Assembly: GCF_003122485.1 (NCBI RefSeq)
Contig: NZ_JRFU01000049.1
Coordinates: forward strand, 1-34,903
DNA from: Eubacterium ramulus
GTDB lineage: Bacteria; Bacillota; Clostridia; Lachnospirales; Lachnospiraceae
Length of the DNA stretch: 34,903 bases
Direction of reading: 5' to 3'
The position numbers were made by a program, and so were the translations under genes. Shown here piece by piece: positions 7,696 through 15,239 of the stretch (the stretch's first letter is position 1; each line of letters starts with the position of its first letter). The notes under the pieces are model-generated. The model saw nothing but the letters and a program-made list of their open reading frames with translations, was not told the DNA's origin and searched no databases.

Positions 7696-7750
7696 AGTTC
7701 ACCCACTTTCTATATCCACGAAAGCTATAAAATACTTACGGTTATATATA

Positions 7751-7788
7751 CTGTAATTTATAGTATTTGATTTTATACCTCTTGTCAA
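7751..7788 (-). promoter_or_regulatory. padR promoter with overlapping operator
   Basis: Minus strand: TTGACA (7783-7788), a 17-bp spacer and TACTAT (7760-7765). The -10 lies inside a dyad that reads ACTATAAATTACAGT on the minus strand, like the palindromes over the MATE promoter. This supports autorepression. Confidence 0.75.
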
Positions 7789-7808
7789 GGAAATTGCAGG
7801 ATACACGC

Positions 7809-7880
7809 TTGACAACTACTATAAATTATAGTAGTATTCTCTCACGTAGTATACTATAATTTATACTACTATAATTTATA
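7809..7880 (+). promoter_or_regulatory. MATE promoter with PadR-type palindromic operators
   Basis: TTGACA (7809-7814), a 17-bp spacer and TAGTAT (7832-7837). A 21-bp perfect palindrome (7815-7835, half ACTACTATAA) fills the spacer. A second, imperfect copy lies at 7848-7870 and a further half at 7867-7880. Binding there would block RNA polymerase directly. Confidence 0.8.
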
Positions 7881-7905
7881 TTCTTAATTGAAAGGAGTAT
7901 TTGAA

Positions 7906-9261
7906 ATGAACAAGAATAACAACAAAATGGATTTATTAGGAAATGCACCTGTTCCCCAAGCACTAATGGCTCTTGGTATACCGATAATGATTGGTATGCT
8001 TATTAACGCTCTCTACAATTTGGTGGATGCTTATTTCATAGGAGGACTTGGCGAGAGTCAAATGGGTGCAATTTCCATTGCGTTTCCTTTAGGACAAGTA
8101 GTTGTTGGTTTAGGTCTGATGTTTGGCAATGGTGCCGCCTCCTACTTATCAAGACTTTTAGGGCGAGGAGATAGGGAAGCTGCAAGTAAAGTCGCCAGTA
8201 CTGCATTATACAGCAGTGTTTGTATTGGCGCAGTTATTATTATCGGAACTGCAATTTTTTTGAAACCTATTTTAACCATGTTAGGTGCAACAGACACGAT
8301 TATGCCATACGCCCTTTCTTATGGAAGAATCTATGTTATTTCATGTATTTTCAATGTATTTAATGTAACGATGAACAATATCGTTGCAAGTGAAGGCGCC
8401 GCAAAAACAACTATGTGTGCATTATTATTAGGAGCTGTATTGAATATTGGTTTAGATCCTATTTTCATCTATACTCTCGACATGGGGGTTGCTGGTGCGG
8501 CAATCGCTACAGCAATTTCTCAAATGGCTTCTACTCTTGTATATTTAATTTATGCATTACAGAAAAAAAGCGCTTTTACATTTTCCATTAAGGAATTTTG
8601 TCCTTCTAAGCAGATCATAACTGAAATTCTGAAAATCGGTATACCCACATTGACTTTCCAGCTTCTTACAAGCCTTTCTATCGCATTCATAAACCGGGAA
8701 GCTAATATCTATGGAGATGCTGTTATCGCCGGAATGGGCGCTGTTACAAGAATCACTTCAATGGGAACTCTGGTTGTGTTCGGCTTCTTAAAAGGTTTCC
8801 AACCAATTGCCGGCTTTAGCTATGGTGCCAAAAAGTTTGATCGGCTCAGGGAAGCAATTAAAACTTCTATCTTATGGTCAACAATATTTTGTGTAGTTGT
8901 GGGATTGACAATAGCCCTATTTTCCACACAGATTATTTCGCAATTTACAGAAGGCAATACAGAGATGATTTCTGTAGGTCAAAAATCGCTAATGGCAAAT
9001 GGATTTTCCTTCTTCGTATTTGGATTTTACACAGTGTATTCTTCTCTGTTTCTTGCACTTGGAAAAGGCACCGCCGGATTCGTTCTTGGGGCTTGCCGAC
9101 AAGGTATTTGCTTTGTTCCGATCATTCTGTTGCTCCCATCATTCTGGGGCATAAATGGAATACTATATGCACAACCGATTGCCGATGTAATTTCTGCTAT
9201 TGTTACTGTGTTTATGGCTCTACATCTTCATAAAGAACTGGCAACAACAAAAGAGCATTAA
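7906..9261 (+). CDS. MATE family multidrug efflux transporter
   Basis: A 451-aa integral membrane protein with the two-fold MATE repeat. The first half starts PVPQALMALGIPIMIGMLIN and has the conserved NLVDAYFIGGLG; the second half begins IIAEILKIG-like at about 240 and carries GFQPIAGFSYGAKKFDR. About 12 transmembrane helices are apparent. MATE pumps export cationic drugs or metabolites using Na+ or H+ gradients. The start is ATG 7906, with AAAGGAG 8 bp upstream; TTG 7888 is rejected. The divergent PadR gene is the likely controller. The substrate cannot be inferred. Confidence 0.92.
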   Translation: MNKNNNKMDLLGNAPVPQALMALGIPIMIGMLINALYNLVDAYFIGGLGESQMGAISIAFPLGQVVVGLGLMFGNGAASYLSRLLGRGDREAASKVASTALYSSVCIGAVIIIGTAIFLKPILTMLGATDTIMPYALSYGRIYVISCIFNVFNVTMNNIVASEGAAKTTMCALLLGAVLNIGLDPIFIYTLDMGVAGAAIATAISQMASTLVYLIYALQKKSAFTFSIKEFCPSKQIITEILKIGIPTLTFQLLTSLSIAFINREANIYGDAVIAGMGAVTRITSMGTLVVFGFLKGFQPIAGFSYGAKKFDRLREAIKTSILWSTIFCVVVGLTIALFSTQIISQFTEGNTEMISVGQKSLMANGFSFFVFGFYTVYSSLFLALGKGTAGFVLGACRQGICFVPIILLLPSFWGINGILYAQPIADVISAIVTVFMALHLHKELATTKEH

Positions 9262-9326
9262 AGCATCAGGCAACATAATAGATCAACACCGTCTGCCGCT
9301 TCGAACTGAGGCAATATCACCCTTCA

Positions 9327-9371
9327 AAAAACAATCACTCCCAGAGGATGTTACTCCCCTGAGAGTGATTG
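9327..9371 (-). terminator. Terminator copy 2, end of the sigma-like operon
   Basis: Minus strand: CAATCACTCTCAGGGG, an eight-base loop and CCTCTGGGAGTGATTG form a 16-bp stem with two G-T pairs, followed by TTTTTTG. It is 20 bp downstream of the stop at 9392. Bases 9337-9367 are identical to 6097-6127. Confidence 0.88.
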
Positions 9372-9391
9372 CAGCCTTTGTTTAAGATAAC

Positions 9392-9580
9392 TTACTCAAT
9401 TATCTGGAATCTCTGGATACACTGAAGCAATGTACTTACCAGTTCCTGATACAGATCTTCATCAAATCTGCCATTCACAATCGCATTCTTAATTAAAAGC
9501 GGCTTATATATCTCTAAAATCTTCAGTACCGCATCTGCATTTCCTTCTTTTGCCTTTAAAAGTAATCGTTCAAAATTCAT
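9392..9580 (-). CDS. Tn916 Orf8-like helix-turn-helix small protein
   Basis: A 62-aa protein (FERLLLKAKEGNADAVLKIL, then RFDEDLYQELVSTLLQCI) matching the short HTH_16/sigma-region-2-like proteins that follow the sigma-like regulator in Tn916-type elements. GGAGGTGAAAACTA precedes the ATG, which overlaps the TAA of the upstream gene by one base (TAATG), indicating translational coupling. The two products may together act as a split sigma-like factor. Confidence 0.75.
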   Translation of the reverse strand: MNFERLLLKAKEGNADAVLKILEIYKPLLIKNAIVNGRFDEDLYQELVSTLLQCIQRFQIIE

Positions 9581-10020
9581 TAGTTTTCACCTCCCATCAC
9601 CTTGCGGATCTTCCGGATTGCATAATAATAAATACCCTTGCATCGCTCCTCTGATAACCCGTTTAGCCTGCTCATTTCCTCAAAAGTACGTTCTTCAAAC
9701 ACATGCTGGTAAATCAGCTTCCGTTCTTCATCCCGCAGCGTATGAAGCGCTTTCATCAGTCTTTCATCTGACATCTTATTCCATTCTGGATATTTCCCCT
9801 GTGCCTCCTGCAATAAAAGCTGCTCCCTCGTTTGGTTCTCCAGCAATTCTTCGATTACAATTCTTGCCTCCATCTGTCCAATATCCTCCAACAGTTCTTC
9901 TGCATCAGCCATCTGGATTTTCTTCTCCAGATAATCATGTCGTTTTCCACGGACAAACTGTATCAGATATGCTGTAAAGTGATTTTGTATCTTTGATCCT
10001 GTATATGTTTTTTTGTTCAT
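9580..10020 (-). CDS. Sigma-70-like regulator (Tn916 Orf7-like)
   Basis: 146 aa from ATG 10020, chosen because GGAGG is 9 bp upstream; the frame's earlier start at 10107 has no such site. The C-terminal half is a sigma region 4-type HTH: LMKALHTLRDEERKLIYQHV, then RTFEEMSRLNGLSEERCKGI and YYYAIRKIRKVM. In Tn916 the orf7/orf8 pair promotes transcription of transfer genes. Here a strong terminator in the leader (10126-10154) suggests control by attenuation. Confidence 0.8.
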   Translation of the reverse strand: MNKKTYTGSKIQNHFTAYLIQFVRGKRHDYLEKKIQMADAEELLEDIGQMEARIVIEELLENQTREQLLLQEAQGKYPEWNKMSDERLMKALHTLRDEERKLIYQHVFEERTFEEMSRLNGLSEERCKGIYYYAIRKIRKVMGGEN

Positions 10021-10114
10021 TTGTTTTATCCTCCGAAATTTTTTATCACGTTCCAAAAAATTCCGAGGATGGCGGTGAGCGGCAACAAAACGTGACACTG
10101 CCTTCATTTTTTCG

Positions 10115-10154
10115 AAAAAAAGAAAGGCTGGACCACTCTATTCGTAGTCCAGCC
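10115..10154 (-). terminator. Terminator in the leader of the sigma-like operon (attenuator candidate)
   Basis: Minus strand: GGCTGGAC (10154-10147), a 13-base loop and GTCCAGCC, followed by TTTCTTTTTTTCG. It lies upstream of the sigma-like ATG at 10020 and downstream of any promoter in 10160-10430. Transcripts would have to read through it. Confidence 0.75.
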
Positions 10155-10433
10155 GATACTTCTCTTTCTATGTAATTGTGTAGGATATGCGATGATAGTA
10201 TCTCATATACTGCATATTCTAACTTCTCTCCGACACATTGTATGGATAAGATTTTTTTAACAGATTCAGTTCCTCTTTGGCTTTTATCTTATGCTGTCCA
10301 TTCATGTCTGTCGTACTTACTTCCATGTTTCTCTATTTGTGCATGTGTTATCCTGCTTATCATAACGCACTTTAACGCATTTCGTATAGTGTTAATCTAC
10401 GATAAAATATATGCATTAAGTGAGGTGATATAG
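10155..10433. promoter_or_regulatory. Divergent regulatory gap between sigma-like and XRE genes
   Basis: No supportable gene lies in this gap of about 280 bp. It holds direct repeats TAACGCA (in ATAACGCACTTTAACGCATT, about 10361-10380), a candidate operator for the downstream XRE protein, and AT-rich boxes near 10395. AAGTGAGGTGATATAG is the XRE ribosome binding region. Promoters could not be fixed with confidence. Confidence 0.45.
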
Positions 10434-10763
10434 ATGGTGAAAAAATTATTGGGAGATGCAGTCAGGGAAGAACGTCTCCGCCGCAATCTTTCGCAAAACA
10501 GCCTTGCGGAACAGGCAAAGATTTCTTTACGGACTGTCTCTGATATTGAAAACTATATTGGCAATCCACAGTTGGAAACACTTTATGCCTTGGCAACTTA
10601 CTTACATATTTCCATAGATGCTATATTTTCTAACCAGAAAACGAACCCGGATTCTACCATGCAGCAAATCATGGCAGAACTAAATTCCTGCCCGGAGGAG
10701 CAGAAACAGCTTGCCCTTTCTACACTGCGTGGACTTCTGGATGGATTCAAGAACCTAAGTTAA
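10434..10763 (+). CDS. XRE/Cro-family HTH transcriptional regulator
   Basis: A 109-aa protein with an N-terminal HTH_3 domain (REERLRRNLSQNSLAEQAKI, then SLRTVSDIENYIGNPQLETL). A short C-terminal helical tail (SCPEEQKQLALSTLRGLLDG) probably dimerises it. It starts at ATG 10434, after GTGAGGTGATATAG. It is divergent from the Orf7/Orf8-like pair, the same relationship as the HTH regulator beside orf7/orf8 in Tn916, so it likely controls that operon. Confidence 0.85.
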   Translation: MVKKLLGDAVREERLRRNLSQNSLAEQAKISLRTVSDIENYIGNPQLETLYALATYLHISIDAIFSNQKTNPDSTMQQIMAELNSCPEEQKQLALSTLRGLLDGFKNLS

Positions 10764-10869
10764 GGCTCTCCCGTATCCTTCATCATCTACACATTATACA
10801 AAGACAATCTGTGAGTAATCTGTGAATAGTCTGTGAGTTTTCTGTCTATTCCCATTCTGATACAAAGAA

Positions 10870-10916
10870 CAGGAGAGTACACTGCCATAAGCATGTGTAT
10901 CTCTCCTGCTTTTTTA
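10870..10916 (+). terminator. Intrinsic terminator after the XRE gene
   Basis: CAGGAGAG (10870-10877) pairs with CTCTCCTG (10901-10908), with extra ACA/TGT pairing inside, and is followed by CTTTTTT. It separates the XRE gene from the convergent ParR-like gene. Confidence 0.88.
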
Positions 10917-11285
10917 TGCCCTGCGAAATGCACTGATAGCATCCACTACATTCTGTCTCATAGTCTGATCCATCCGCAGCGGTTCTTCTTCCATCAAATC
11001 AACTTCTGTGGGCATTTCTCTATTTATCTTAGAAACGTCCTGCCCTTCCAATACCTTTCTTACTTCTTCCCGGATGATTTGCTGCATCATTGGCCGGAGC
11101 ATATCCGGTTCCATGCTTATACTGCCATTACCTGTCTCATCCGTTCTTCCCGTATATGCCAGAATTGCCGCAACGATCAGTTTTGCTTTTTTCTCTGTCG
11201 TATTCAGAAGTTCTGTCACATACACGTGATCTGGATCCGACTTATCAAAACCAATAGTGAATACAAACGGATTTTTCTTTCCCAT
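10914..11285 (-). CDS. ParR-like partner of the ParM gene
   Basis: A 123-aa hydrophilic protein starting KKNPFVFTIGFDKSDPDHVY, with ELLNTTEKKAKLIVAAILAY and an acidic C-terminal half (REEVRKVLEGQD). The position, 4 bp after the actin-like gene, and the size fit the DNA-binding adaptor (ParR/StbB type) that links filaments to a centromere. The assignment rests mainly on context. GGAG lies 9 bp before ATG 11285. Confidence 0.65.
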   Translation of the reverse strand: MGKKNPFVFTIGFDKSDPDHVYVTELLNTTEKKAKLIVAAILAYTGRTDETGNGSISMEPDMLRPMMQQIIREEVRKVLEGQDVSKINREMPTEVDLMEEEPLRMDQTMRQNVVDAISAFRRA

Positions 11286-11289
11286 AAAA

Positions 11290-12228
11290 TCACACTCCAG
11301 CCTGTGTCATGCGATACAAAAGATCATATCCATCGGCATTTGCTTTCATATCCCGGATAAAGGTATGTTTTCCCAACCGGTCTGCCTGCTCCAGAAATCG
11401 TTCCAGAAGCACTGCTCCGCCGCCGATAAACACCGTATAAGTAGATTTTGTATCAATGCCCCGCTCTCGGATGCTGTTCAGAAGATCGGTAACAAAATTC
11501 TGAACCATGGTTTCTACTGCCTGTACAACAGCTTCCTCATAATACTGCGTTTTTCCCTTGATGATACTGTCGATATCTGCCTCCTCCAGAAGCATGTCAT
11601 ATTCACTGTTAATACTGGAAATGATATCGTTATACATGGTAATCACACCTTTTTCCAGAGAATCACAATAATCCATATCCGGTCTGCCACTTCTCATCAG
11701 AAGATAATCAGAAGTAAATCCGCCAATATCAATCCCTACGACTTTCGGAATCTCACGGATTTCCATCATCCTCGTCATCATGGCTGCATAATCCTGCGGA
11801 AACGCCATTACATTCTGTATACAGAGGTGATAGACTTTATCGTTGAAGCACAGTTCCTGCACCTTCCCGTCCCCTTTGAAATAGCGTTCATATCTCTCAC
11901 AAAGCTCTGCAAAATGCTTCGGCGGAAGCCCAATCGGAAGTTCCACCTGAATGACATCCTCCGGCTGGATCTGGCTTTTCTGCTCCAGCTCCATTGCAAT
12001 GGCAAATAAGGTCAGAATCCAGAATCGGTTCCGGCTGTCCTGCGTCTTGTCCCTCTGGTACGGAATCCGCTTCTCACTAAGGGTATAATACTTTCCCTGA
12101 TATTTCAGATACTTCTCTCCCCTGGCAGGCTTTTTATCCTGTTCCGTCAGTCCTGTGGTAAAGATAAAATGACAGGTTTTCATGTTCCGGTTCCCGTGAT
12201 CCACGGCTACTCTTAATTTTTTAATCAT
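11290..12228 (-). CDS. parM: ParM/StbA-type actin-like segregation ATPase
   Basis: 312 aa from ATG 12228, preceded by AAAGGAG; the longer frame to 12381 reads unlikely AT-rich sequence. Actin-fold motifs are present: phosphate-1 VAVDHGNRNMKT at the N terminus, phosphate-2 VVGIDIGGFTSDYLL near the middle, and adenosine motif VFIGGGAVLLERFL near the C terminus. ParM polymerises with ATP and pushes plasmid copies apart. Its presence implies a circular, replicating stage of the element. Confidence 0.88.
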   Translation of the reverse strand: MIKKLRVAVDHGNRNMKTCHFIFTTGLTEQDKKPARGEKYLKYQGKYYTLSEKRIPYQRDKTQDSRNRFWILTLFAIAMELEQKSQIQPEDVIQVELPIGLPPKHFAELCERYERYFKGDGKVQELCFNDKVYHLCIQNVMAFPQDYAAMMTRMMEIREIPKVVGIDIGGFTSDYLLMRSGRPDMDYCDSLEKGVITMYNDIISSINSEYDMLLEEADIDSIIKGKTQYYEEAVVQAVETMVQNFVTDLLNSIRERGIDTKSTYTVFIGGGAVLLERFLEQADRLGKHTFIRDMKANADGYDLLYRMTQAGV

Positions 12229-12445
12229 AATGATTTCACTCCTTTGTATTTGATACTTATTCTGTACGTAGGAGGTACCTAGAGTGCAACTCTTTATAAT
12301 CCATTTTCTTATTTTACCAATCAAAAAATTCAAAAAACAAAAATTAAAAATTATCTTTTTTAATTTTTTAAATAAATGCAACCGTTACAATATTTACTGT
12401 GTATCTTATTACAAAGGGAACCTTGGAAAGGAGTCGTGTACATAT
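12229..12445. promoter_or_regulatory. AT-rich divergent region between parM and secreted-protein gene
   Basis: It contains an A/T-only inverted arrangement (AAAAATTAAAAA at about 12340, TTTTTTAATTTTT at about 12356) and GGTACC around 12275. A TGCAACCGTT (12377-12386) with TATCTT 15 bp on could be an ECF-type promoter for the secreted-protein gene. No iterated centromere-like repeats were seen. Confidence 0.35.
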
Positions 12446-12946
12446 ATGAAGGCTTATAAAAAAATAATCAGTTTTATCCTAACACTCGTTATGATGCTGT
12501 CGCTAAGTGTTAATGTTTTTGCAGCAGAGCCGCTTACAGATGACCCTAATATGATTGAATGGAAGTACACTGTGTTTGCTGACGAAAGCCTGCAGAAAGT
12601 TGTTGAAGAAGGTGTTATTCCAAATGCATATGCCCGATATACTTGGCGCGGAATCACATTGAAAAATGGCGAAGTCGCCATATTAACACCATCAAATAAC
12701 AGTATGGGACTTTATTGTAATAGCGGCAGATACATAACTATAAATTACACTTTGAGCCGTTCTGCTTTTCATCGTTCAAGAGTACGCGCATACGTAGCTG
12801 GACCTTCATCAGAATTTGTGCGTGAGATTACAGCAAGTGGTTTGCGTTCAGGATTTACGACACAGGCAACAGATTACTATTACGGCATGGTAACTAATCT
12901 GTCCTCTGATGCCTTTACAATCAAATCATTTTCTATTACATTTTAA
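12446..12946 (+). CDS. Secreted protein of unknown function
   Basis: 166 aa from ATG 12446, following GGAAAGGAG (12425-12433). Residues 1-26 form a clear signal peptide (KAYKKI, hydrophobic core ISFILTLVMMLSLSVNVFA), with cleavage predicted after VFA. The mature part is Ser/Thr/Tyr/Arg-rich (SGRYITINYTLSRSAFHRSR), likely beta-rich, with a single Cys and no membrane anchor. No family is recognised. It lies 150 bp upstream of the interrupted ECF sigma gene, so it may be a target of that sigma factor. Confidence 0.8.
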   Translation: MKAYKKIISFILTLVMMLSLSVNVFAAEPLTDDPNMIEWKYTVFADESLQKVVEEGVIPNAYARYTWRGITLKNGEVAILTPSNNSMGLYCNSGRYITINYTLSRSAFHRSRVRAYVAGPSSEFVREITASGLRSGFTTQATDYYYGMVTNLSSDAFTIKSFSITF

Positions 12947-13095
12947 TAGTGGAAAATATTTCAAGTGCTGGTGAGTACTTATCCTGATTTTAATTGAAGC
13001 TTTTTAACTTGGTTTCTCGGTTCCCTTTTTTGAAAATACACATTCCCATTATTAAACCACTGCTATAGTATTCACTGAATTTATGAGGTAGAAGC

Positions 13096-13302
13096 ATGTT
13101 ATTTAACATAGATGAGAAACAACTGATGCTCGAACTAAAAAATAAAGATGAGCGCGCTTTAAAAATATGTATGAACAAATACTACAGATATGTTGTATAC
13201 ATAGTCGAGAATATTATTGGAAGTGCTTTGCCATATGAAGACAAGGAGGAGGTCGTGTCTAATGTTTTTGTAGCTCTATGGAATTACAGTGCAGATTTAG
13301 GG
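13096..13302 (+). pseudogene. ECF sigma factor, 5' half (interrupted by IME)
   Basis: 69 codons from ATG 13096, preceded by GAGGTAGAAGC. They encode sigma region 2: LMLELKNKDERALKICMNKY, YYRYVVYIVENII, then YEDKEEVVSNVFVALWNYSAD. After codon 67 the homology stops and the frame runs on into IME sequence to a stop at 13405-13407. The missing half is at 19565-19954. As it stands the gene cannot make a complete sigma factor. Confidence 0.85.
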
Positions 13303-13574
13303 ATTATCGAACTGGTTTATATTGTGTTACAAAGTGTTGTAAAGCCCGGAATTACAGGCTTTTTTAAAATTGACTTACATATAAAGTGTTATATTTATTT
13401 ATCCTGATTTGACCGAAATTTGCCCCGAGATTCTTTGTTTGGATTTGTTTGAAAATAGTTTGATAAAAATAAAATAGAATGAAATATTTGAAATAAACAT
13501 AAAAAAATATAGACAAAATAGGGAATAAGATATAATATTAAAGTAAATATATAATCTAAGGAGGAAGGATATTT
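13303..13574. other. IME left-end region
   Basis: AT-rich and without a gene. It contains the left arm-type repeats (13407-13428) and, near its right edge, TAGACA, a 15-bp spacer and TATAAT (about 13511-13537), a possible protease promoter. Confidence 0.5.
13407..13428 (+). repeat. IME left arm-type repeats
   Basis: ATTTGACCGA (13407-13416) is followed 11 bp on by a degenerate ATTTGCCCCGA (13418-13428). The same pair, in the same orientation and with the same 11-bp spacing, is at 19453-19474. These are candidate binding sites for the integrase N-terminal domain, analogous to the DR2 sites of Tn916. Confidence 0.65.
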
Positions 13575-14708
13575 ATGAGAAAAATTTTTAAACGATTTGC
13601 TTCACTTTTGACAATCTTTATATTGACTATTATGTCAATAGTTCCTGTCCATGCATCGGAGAATACTTCTGTTGTAAATGTTACGGATGATTTGGCGATA
13701 CAGATGGCAGAACGTTTTGCAAAGGGAATAGGAGAAAATAGCAATATTGTTGCTAATAATCCGAGAAAATTTTATGATACAACAGGTCAAGCTATTGGAT
13801 ATATTGTAAATTACAATTTAGAAAACAAACCATATGGATATGTAGTTTTTGATACTACGTGTGAATCTTTGATATCAGAATACTCATTTGGTAATAATTC
13901 AGCAAATCCATATGAGGTGATTTATCAAAGTGAAGCAAATGTATTTAGTGAAAAAGCAAATACCTCTGAAATATATAAAATAGCTCCGTTTGAATATGGT
14001 ATTGTTGATAATTTGGGAAAGATTAGAACGAATTATGGTGAAACATTAGAAAAAACAGTACTGTCCTTGAATGAGAGTAGGGGAAAAGACCCAGCTACTT
14101 GGGATGAGGTTTTGCTAGATATTGATGAAGTTTATGAAAACTACACGCTTGTTTCAACAAATCATCTTCAAGAATTTATTTCCTTTAATGAGCCGTATAT
14201 AGAAAGTGTAACAGGACATTATGCATGTGCAGTTAGTGCATTATTAGCATGTGGTGCATATTATAATGCTGTTGATTATACAGATATTGCAGGTGATTAT
14301 ATGGATATTTGGGATTCAACAGGAACGACAGTTTCATCGGAGAGTGGAGGAATAACATATGGTTCAACAACTATTGGCAATATTGGACCTGGATTTGTGG
14401 ACTTTTGTGCTGGAAAGAATGTTTCTGTAACACAAAATACTGACTATAGTCCCAATTATAATTTTTTCACTAATTGCATTGATAGAGGAGATATAGCAGT
14501 TGTCCATTGTGGTATAATTAGCAGTGATACTGGAGAACGTGCGGGGCATTCAATGGCAGCAGAGGGATATGCAACTTTGCGAGCATATAATTCTGGAAAT
14601 ACAGTACATACATTGATGGTATTTGATGGATGGGGGGATACAGTACGTTATTTGAATTTTGATTTTGATAGTTGGACAGACATATCGGGGACTACATTTA
14701 ATGGATAA
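13575..14708 (+). CDS. Secreted papain-like cysteine protease, C10 (streptopain)-like
   Basis: A 377-aa protein with signal peptide 1-27 (MRKIFKRFASLLTIFILTIM, then PVHA). A propeptide-like region (about 40-190) has YGYVVFDTT and ISEYSFGNN, reminiscent of C10 prodomains. The catalytic part has Cys218 in HYACAVSALLACGAYY, His325 in ERAGHSMAAEGY and DGWGD at 351-355, in the order of papain-fold C10/C39 enzymes. The protein would be exported and probably autoactivated. TAAGGAGGAAGG precedes ATG 13575. The gene is clearly more AT-rich than the relaxase and integrase, so it looks like recently acquired cargo. Substrate unknown; the C10 assignment is by motif order and is not certain. Confidence 0.72.
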   Translation: MRKIFKRFASLLTIFILTIMSIVPVHASENTSVVNVTDDLAIQMAERFAKGIGENSNIVANNPRKFYDTTGQAIGYIVNYNLENKPYGYVVFDTTCESLISEYSFGNNSANPYEVIYQSEANVFSEKANTSEIYKIAPFEYGIVDNLGKIRTNYGETLEKTVLSLNESRGKDPATWDEVLLDIDEVYENYTLVSTNHLQEFISFNEPYIESVTGHYACAVSALLACGAYYNAVDYTDIAGDYMDIWDSTGTTVSSESGGITYGSTTIGNIGPGFVDFCAGKNVSVTQNTDYSPNYNFFTNCIDRGDIAVVHCGIISSDTGERAGHSMAAEGYATLRAYNSGNTVHTLMVFDGWGDTVRYLNFDFDSWTDISGTTFNG

Positions 14709-15069
14709 GAAACGATTGATTTTGTTAATCATACTTTTGCTTGCAATAGTATTAATTGTGCTTGGCGTAAAAGGAAATGTTTTTAAGGAGAATCGTCAAA
14801 ATATGGAGTTGCGTTCTAGTGGAGATGATAATTCTCATTGGTTTCATTTGAGTGGGGTTGTTGTAGAGAAAACTTTTGATACACTTTTAATAGAACTAAA
14901 TGAGAAGGAAGAAAGTAGTCTATTTTTTGATACGACAAAAGTTAGTTTAGATTGTACTAAGTGTAAAGGTGATCTAGAACAAGTATCAGAAGGAAATGTT
15001 ATTAAATTTTATTTTTTTAAGTATAATATTGATGGTGAAACGGTAAAAATTGAAAGAATAGTAAGATAA
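14701..15069 (+). CDS. Small membrane-anchored protein overlapping the protease gene
   Basis: 122 aa from ATG 14701, which overlaps the last 8 bases of the protease gene, so the two are translationally coupled. Residues 4-23 are one hydrophobic helix (KRLILLIILLLAIVLIVLGV). The rest is a polar, probably beta-rich extracellular domain with a CTKC motif at about 84-87. It has no lipobox and no recognised family. A protease inhibitor, chaperone or self-protection role is an inference from coupling alone. It shares the AT-rich composition of the protease gene. Confidence 0.75.
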   Translation: MDKKRLILLIILLLAIVLIVLGVKGNVFKENRQNMELRSSGDDNSHWFHLSGVVVEKTFDTLLIELNEKEESSLFFDTTKVSLDCTKCKGDLEQVSEGNVIKFYFFKYNIDGETVKIERIVR

Positions 15070-15189
15070 AAGTATAAGTAAGAGTTCTGCTATCAGAACA
15101 TTATTATTAGTGAGGTAAAGGAACAAGGCGAAGCCGAGACGCCGTAGGGCAGTCCTTTACGGAACGGACACAGCCAATACCATCATGAT

Positions 15190-15236
15190 ACATAAGAGGA
15201 CTTGAAAGGTCACAAACCTTGCAAGTCCTCTTGTTT
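15190..15236 (+). terminator. Terminator after the IME cargo genes
   Basis: AAGAGGACTTG and CAAGTCCTCTT flank a loop with its own AAGGT/ACCTT pairing, followed by GTTTATCTT. It lies between the cargo pair and the convergent repressor. A smaller hairpin GTTCTG-CTAT-CAGAAC at 15084-15099 follows the cargo stop. Confidence 0.75.
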
Positions 15237-15239
15237 ATC

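Noticed and set aside
10833-12009. Plus-strand frames of 175 and 250 aa opposite parM/parR
   Set aside because: They are antisense shadows of genes with clear actin-fold motifs and good starts; their own sequence lacks domains.
12229-12445. parC centromere upstream of parM
   Set aside because: Iterated direct repeats expected of a ParR-binding centromere were not seen; only AT-rich dyads are present.
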